DNA of 64,000 bases from Clostridia bacterium (GTDB lineage: Bacteria; Bacillota; Clostridia; Acetivibrionales; DSM-27016): the NCBI GenBank assembly GCA_026414765.1, contig JAOAIJ010000028.1, positions 1 through 64,000 of the forward strand. The letters run 5' to 3'. The position numbers and the translations under genes were made by a program. This document shows, piece after piece, positions 60,692-64,000 of the stretch (position 1 is its first letter; every line of letters starts with the position of its first letter). Below the pieces are notes generated by a model, which was not told where the DNA came from, made no database searches, and worked only from the letters and a program-made list of their open reading frames with translations.

Positions 60692-61873
60692 ATGATTAAT
60701 GCCAGGGTTTTATATATTAGTGATTTGGATATGGCTAAGGAGGAGATAAGAAAAATAGGAGTAGACGCAGCCTCCATACCATGGCTTTCATCAAAAGCTG
60801 TCCATATCACAATCAAACTGGAGAACATCAGTCCTTTTGCTGCAAATATCATAAAGCAGGAAATGCTTGGCAAGGGTGGAGATGCGGCAGTAAATAAAGG
60901 TGTAGTAAGCTGTAAGGTAGAGAAATCAGACATACTCATAATGGGTACGTACAGCCAGTATAACAAACTGATATATAAGCTGGGAATGCAGCCGGGAGTG
61001 CTTAAAGAAATTGCCCAGGAGATACAGAGGCTTTTGAAATCAGTAGATAAAGGCAAACCTGAGTTTTTTGAGTGTGGAAAATATAAACTTCCGATAGGTG
61101 AGAAGACATATGTAATGGGAATTTTGAACATAACTCCCGATTCCTTTTCTGATGGTGGAAAATACAATAATTTGGAGATAGCCGTAAGAAGAGCCAGAGA
61201 AATGGTGGAAGAAGGGGCTGACATAATAGATGTGGGAGGAGAATCGACAAGACCCGGCTATGAGCCTGTTGATGCATTTGAGGAGATTAACCGTGTAGTA
61301 CCGGTAGTTGAGAGACTGATCAGGGAAATCAAGGTTCCCGTATCTGTAGATACATCCAAGGCTTTGGTAGCGGAAAAAGCATTGCAGGCAGGAGCTCATA
61401 TTATTAATGATGTATGGGGGCTGCAAAAAGATCCGGATATTGCAGAAGTTGTCTCCAAGTACGGGGCAGGAGTAGTAATGATGCATAACAAGGATAACAG
61501 GGAATACTCAGATCTCATGGGTGATATAGTAAAGTTTCTCAGACGGAGTATAGAAATAGCGGAGAAAGCGGGTATTGCGCGTGAAAGCATGGCGGTAGAT
61601 CCGGGTATAGGGTTCGGAAAAACTCTGGAACATAACCTGGAAGTAATGAGAAGACTGAAAGAACTAAACTCTTTAGAGCTTCCCGTACTCCTTGGAACTT
61701 CAAGAAAATCAATGATAGGCAATATCCTGGATTTGCCTGTAAATGAAAGGCTTGAGGGGACAGCTGCTACAATAACAGTAGGAATATCAAACGGAGTAGA
61801 CATAATACGGGTGCATGATGTCAAGGAAATGACCCGTGTAGCACGTATGACTGATGCTATGGTAAGAGCATAG
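60692..61873 (+). CDS. folP: Dihydropteroate synthase
   Basis: 393 residues. The C-terminal 270 residues are the TIM barrel: MGILNITPDSFSDGG, VGGESTRPGYEP, and the C-terminal GTSRKSM. It joins dihydropterin pyrophosphate with p-aminobenzoate. The first 120 residues are an extra domain found in clostridial and some other FolP proteins. Start ATG 60692 follows TTGGAGGTG. folB and folK follow. Confidence 0.95.
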   Translation: MINARVLYISDLDMAKEEIRKIGVDAASIPWLSSKAVHITIKLENISPFAANIIKQEMLGKGGDAAVNKGVVSCKVEKSDILIMGTYSQYNKLIYKLGMQPGVLKEIAQEIQRLLKSVDKGKPEFFECGKYKLPIGEKTYVMGILNITPDSFSDGGKYNNLEIAVRRAREMVEEGADIIDVGGESTRPGYEPVDAFEEINRVVPVVERLIREIKVPVSVDTSKALVAEKALQAGAHIINDVWGLQKDPDIAEVVSKYGAGVVMMHNKDNREYSDLMGDIVKFLRRSIEIAEKAGIARESMAVDPGIGFGKTLEHNLEVMRRLKELNSLELPVLLGTSRKSMIGNILDLPVNERLEGTAATITVGISNGVDIIRVHDVKEMTRVARMTDAMVRA

Positions 61874-61956
61874 GCGGTTGAGAGCTGGCTGAGTATAATT
61901 TGCGGTTGTAAAGAACAGTACATTAACAGGTTTGTTATAAAAGGATAGGTGAACCA

Positions 61957-62325
61957 GTGGATAGAATAACTTTGAAGAATATGAAATTTTACTCATACCA
62001 CGGTGTGCTTCCCGAGGAGCAGACAAATGGACAGTATTTTTATATAGATGTGGAAATGATTTGCGATCTGAGGGAAGCCGGCAGGGAAGATGATCTGGAA
62101 AAGACTGTGGATTATTCGGTCGTCTATAATATTATAAAAAATATAACTCAAAAAAATAAATTTCGACTTATAGAGTGTCTGGCCGACAGGATTTCCCGGG
62201 AAATAGCGACAGAATTTAAGATGATAAGCGAGATCGTAGTCCGGGTAAGAAAGCCTGAAGCTCCGATTGACGGGGAGCTGGATTGGGCAGAAGTCGAATT
62301 GAGAAGAGGCAGAAATGATTTATAA
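61957..62325 (+). CDS. folB: Dihydroneopterin aldolase
   Basis: 122 residues, usual length. It cleaves dihydroneopterin to 6-hydroxymethyl-dihydropterin. Marks are YHGVLPEEQTNGQYF, DYSVVYNI and RVRKPEAPI. Start GTG 61957 follows ATAGGTG. The end overlaps folK by 11 bases. Confidence 0.95.
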   Translation: MDRITLKNMKFYSYHGVLPEEQTNGQYFYIDVEMICDLREAGREDDLEKTVDYSVVYNIIKNITQKNKFRLIECLADRISREIATEFKMISEIVVRVRKPEAPIDGELDWAEVELRRGRNDL

Positions 62326-62815
62326 AGCTTATCTCGGCCTTGGAGCGAATGTAGGAGACAGGGAGAAAAACATTATTAATGCGGTACATTACATATCAGA
62401 ACTTGAAAACACCCGCATAGTTAGCGTATCACAGATTTATGAGACAGAGCCTGTAGGGTATGCAGATCAGAACTTGTTTTTGAATATGGTTATAAAAATT
62501 CAAACTGGATTTGCGCCGTCAGACTTGCTAGAGAAAATTCAGTGTATAGAAAAAAAGTTGAAAAGGACAAGGGAAATACTTTGGGGGCCAAGGACTATCG
62601 ATATAGACATTCTGATTTATGAAGGACTGCAAATAAACACTCCTCAATTGGTGGTACCACATCCCAGGATGCTGCAGAGAGCCTTTGTGCTTGTACCGCT
62701 CAGAGATGTGTATCAGAAGGAAAGCATCGGCTGTGAAGAAATTGATATATTGCTGAGTAAATGCAGTGACAGGGACGGAGTTAAACTATTTAAGGCATAT
62801 CCTTTTGAAATATAA
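62315..62815 (+). CDS. folK: 6-hydroxymethyl-7,8-dihydropterin pyrophosphokinase
   Basis: 166 residues. Marks are LGLGANVGDREKNI near the start, VSQIYETEPVGY, and the WGPRTIDIDIL motif. It activates the pterin for FolP. It is coupled to folB. Start ATG 62315 within the folB 3' end follows AGAGG. Confidence 0.95.
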   Translation: MIYKAYLGLGANVGDREKNIINAVHYISELENTRIVSVSQIYETEPVGYADQNLFLNMVIKIQTGFAPSDLLEKIQCIEKKLKRTREILWGPRTIDIDILIYEGLQINTPQLVVPHPRMLQRAFVLVPLRDVYQKESIGCEEIDILLSKCSDRDGVKLFKAYPFEI

Positions 62816-63182
62816 ATTCGACACTGTTTACCTATTTGTATGGAAGATAAATCAATAAAACTGAAGTGAAATAACATAATAAGTGGACATATATTAAATT
62901 ATGTGACATGCCAGGTAAATATAGTTGCATTATTAACAATAATCTATCTGCATTGGGTGCATTTTTAGTATGGCCCAGGTTATTCCGATGCCTGTGTTGA
63001 AGGAAAAATATGCGCCCATCGGTAATTAGATGTTTTTAATATGCAGTTTTGTTGTGATATAATATATTAGATTACTTTCAGATTCAATTGAACTGTTTCA
63101 TGTATACGGGTTTTTGCAGGAATATGATACTCGTGTTGCATGAAGACGGTAATACTGGAGTTTGTTTTATAGGAGGAATCCG
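62816..63182 (+). other. Non-coding gap after folK
   Basis: AT-rich and without recognisable gene, RNA or strong terminator. A ribosome site ATAGGAGGA precedes the next gene. Confidence 0.55.
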
Positions 63183-63809
63183 ATGATAGAGGTCTACTAT
63201 TACATACCTGTGGAAGAAGCCGGAAACGCTGTAGAATGTGGCTTGAAGCTTTCTAAATGGTTTGACAAGGAGGTTGTTGTAAATGGGGAGATCAAAAAAT
63301 GCATCTCTGCCTTGCTTAACCCCAGAGATGATCTGGAGAAATTCAGGTCTGCCGGACTAAAGTGTATTAAGCTTGAACTGTCGCCAAGCTATTGTTTTGT
63401 TGCGGATAATTCACTGTATGAAATTGGTACGAACTCAGCAGATATTATGAAAGTATATGAAAAATCTGTAATTCCTGCTGAAAATTATGTATTTGGTACT
63501 TACAGGATGCCGGAATGCCTGGTGACTTGTACAGTGATACCGGGACAGATTAGTGCGTTGGACAGGCATTTGGATTCTCCGATTTTATATAATAACTCTG
63601 AAGAACTTTATGTTAATAATATTATTGAAGGCTATAAGGAAGAAAATATTGATTTTAATGACACGATGCTATACTGTTTTTACAGCAAACTGTCTGAAGA
63701 GGGAGTGTTTACCAGAGTAGAGGACAAGGAAAAAGGACTGGCAGCTTTTACGGATGTGAAAGCAGGAAAGGTGTATACGATAAAAATACCTGATTTGAGA
63801 GCTTATTGA
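63183..63809 (+). CDS. Hypothetical cytoplasmic protein
   Basis: 208 residues, no signal peptide or membrane helix, acidic. Six cysteines are spread without a clear metal motif. Start ATG 63183 lies 6 bases after ATAGGAGG; the frame is open to 63162 without a good site. It ends 21 bases before birA, so it is likely cotranscribed. No family recognised. Confidence 0.75.
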   Translation: MIEVYYYIPVEEAGNAVECGLKLSKWFDKEVVVNGEIKKCISALLNPRDDLEKFRSAGLKCIKLELSPSYCFVADNSLYEIGTNSADIMKVYEKSVIPAENYVFGTYRMPECLVTCTVIPGQISALDRHLDSPILYNNSEELYVNNIIEGYKEENIDFNDTMLYCFYSKLSEEGVFTRVEDKEKGLAAFTDVKAGKVYTIKIPDLRAY

Positions 63810-63830
63810 TTATAACGAAGGGGCATACAG

Positions 63831-64000
63831 ATGAATCATGATATAAACAAGCTGATACTCCACGAGCTGAAAAGGAATACACCCGGCTATGTTTCAGGAG
63901 AAGCACTGAGTGAAACCATCGGAGTATCCAGGACTGCCATATGGAAGCATATCAAGGAGCTAAAGGATACAGGGTATGGAATAGAATCTTCCTCCAGGAA
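63831..64000 (+). CDS. birA: BirA biotin ligase/repressor (3' partial)
   Basis: The N-terminal 56 residues only; the gene runs past the window edge. The helix-turn-helix of BirA is clear: YVSGEALSETIGVSRTAIWKHI, quoted as SGEALSETIGVSRTA and IWKHIKELKDTGY. Full-length BirA represses biotin genes and attaches biotin to carboxylases. Start ATG 63831 follows GAAGGGG. The ligase domain is not visible, so the activity is assumed from the HTH type. Confidence 0.85.
   Translation, partial: MNHDINKLILHELKRNTPGYVSGEALSETIGVSRTAIWKHIKELKDTGYGIESSSR

Overview
The window is about 64 kb of low-GC Firmicutes chromosome, most likely from an anaerobic, motile clostridium of the Acetivibrio/Ruminiclostridium type. 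That placement is an inference. It rests on AT-rich intergenic DNA, AGGAGG-type ribosome sites, frequent GTG and TTG starts, clostridial flagellar genes, a dockerin-like secreted protein, and Opp, Leu and folate genes of Firmicutes type. No rRNA, tRNA, CRISPR array, prophage or intact insertion sequence was seen.

Layout. (1) 1-18983 is a flagellar and flagellin-glycosylation region. The end of a flagellin gene is followed by a Maf-type glycosyltransferase and a 12-gene sugar island. The island has the full LegB/LegC/LegH/LegG/LegI set plus a PtmE-like nucleotidyltransferase and a PtmA-like SDR, which is the signature of legionaminic-acid synthesis through GDP-linked precursors. It also carries a Gfo/Idh oxidoreductase, an SpsF-like cytidylyltransferase, a class III aminotransferase and a B12-binding radical SAM enzyme, so the final sugar may be a modified nonulosonate. 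flaG-fliD-fliS and an flgN-like gene follow, with a candidate sigma-D promoter upstream. (2) 18984-20722 holds a cluster of DnaA-box-like sites, a near-perfect vegetative promoter inside an inverted repeat, an M-box (Mg2+) riboswitch with antiterminator and terminator, and corA. (3) 20889-24100 is a patchy region: a radical SAM activase-like gene, a secreted dockerin-like gene whose signal peptide is out of frame, a possible structured RNA, a small membrane protein, and a relic copy of part of a pilus gene that lies 8.5 kb downstream.

(4) 24110-33419 is a compact ten-gene Tad/Flp-like pilus or secretion operon. It starts with a Ser/Thr kinase fused to a MinD-like domain, followed by a SAF/CpaB-like protein, a CpaE-like protein, the CpaF ATPase, TadB- and TadC-like membrane proteins and four small proteins with N-terminal membrane helices. 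Both MinD-like domains have lost the Walker A lysine. (5) 33474-44501 carries an alpha/beta hydrolase, an AraC regulator, leuCDB, and a complete oligopeptide ABC transporter operon (oppBCDFA). (6) 44609-49488 is loose, accessory-looking DNA with two secreted or membrane proteins, two gene remnants, a receiver-domain protein lacking its phospho-Asp, and a LexA-like repressor lacking the catalytic Lys, with a good LexA-box nearby.

(7) 49489-55080 is a cyanophycin module: isoaspartyl dipeptidase, two small membrane proteins, cyanophycinase and cyanophycin synthetase. Together these would make and fully break down the Asp-Arg storage polymer. (8) 55251-64000 is mostly housekeeping: folE, then (opposite strand) signal peptidase I and Ppx/GppA, an iron alcohol dehydrogenase, a phosphodiesterase, folP-folB-folK, a hypothetical protein and the start of birA.

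The strongest candidates for something undescribed are the kinase-led Tad-like operon with two degenerate MinD-like domains, the augmented legionaminate island, and the intergenic DnaA-box cluster next to corA.
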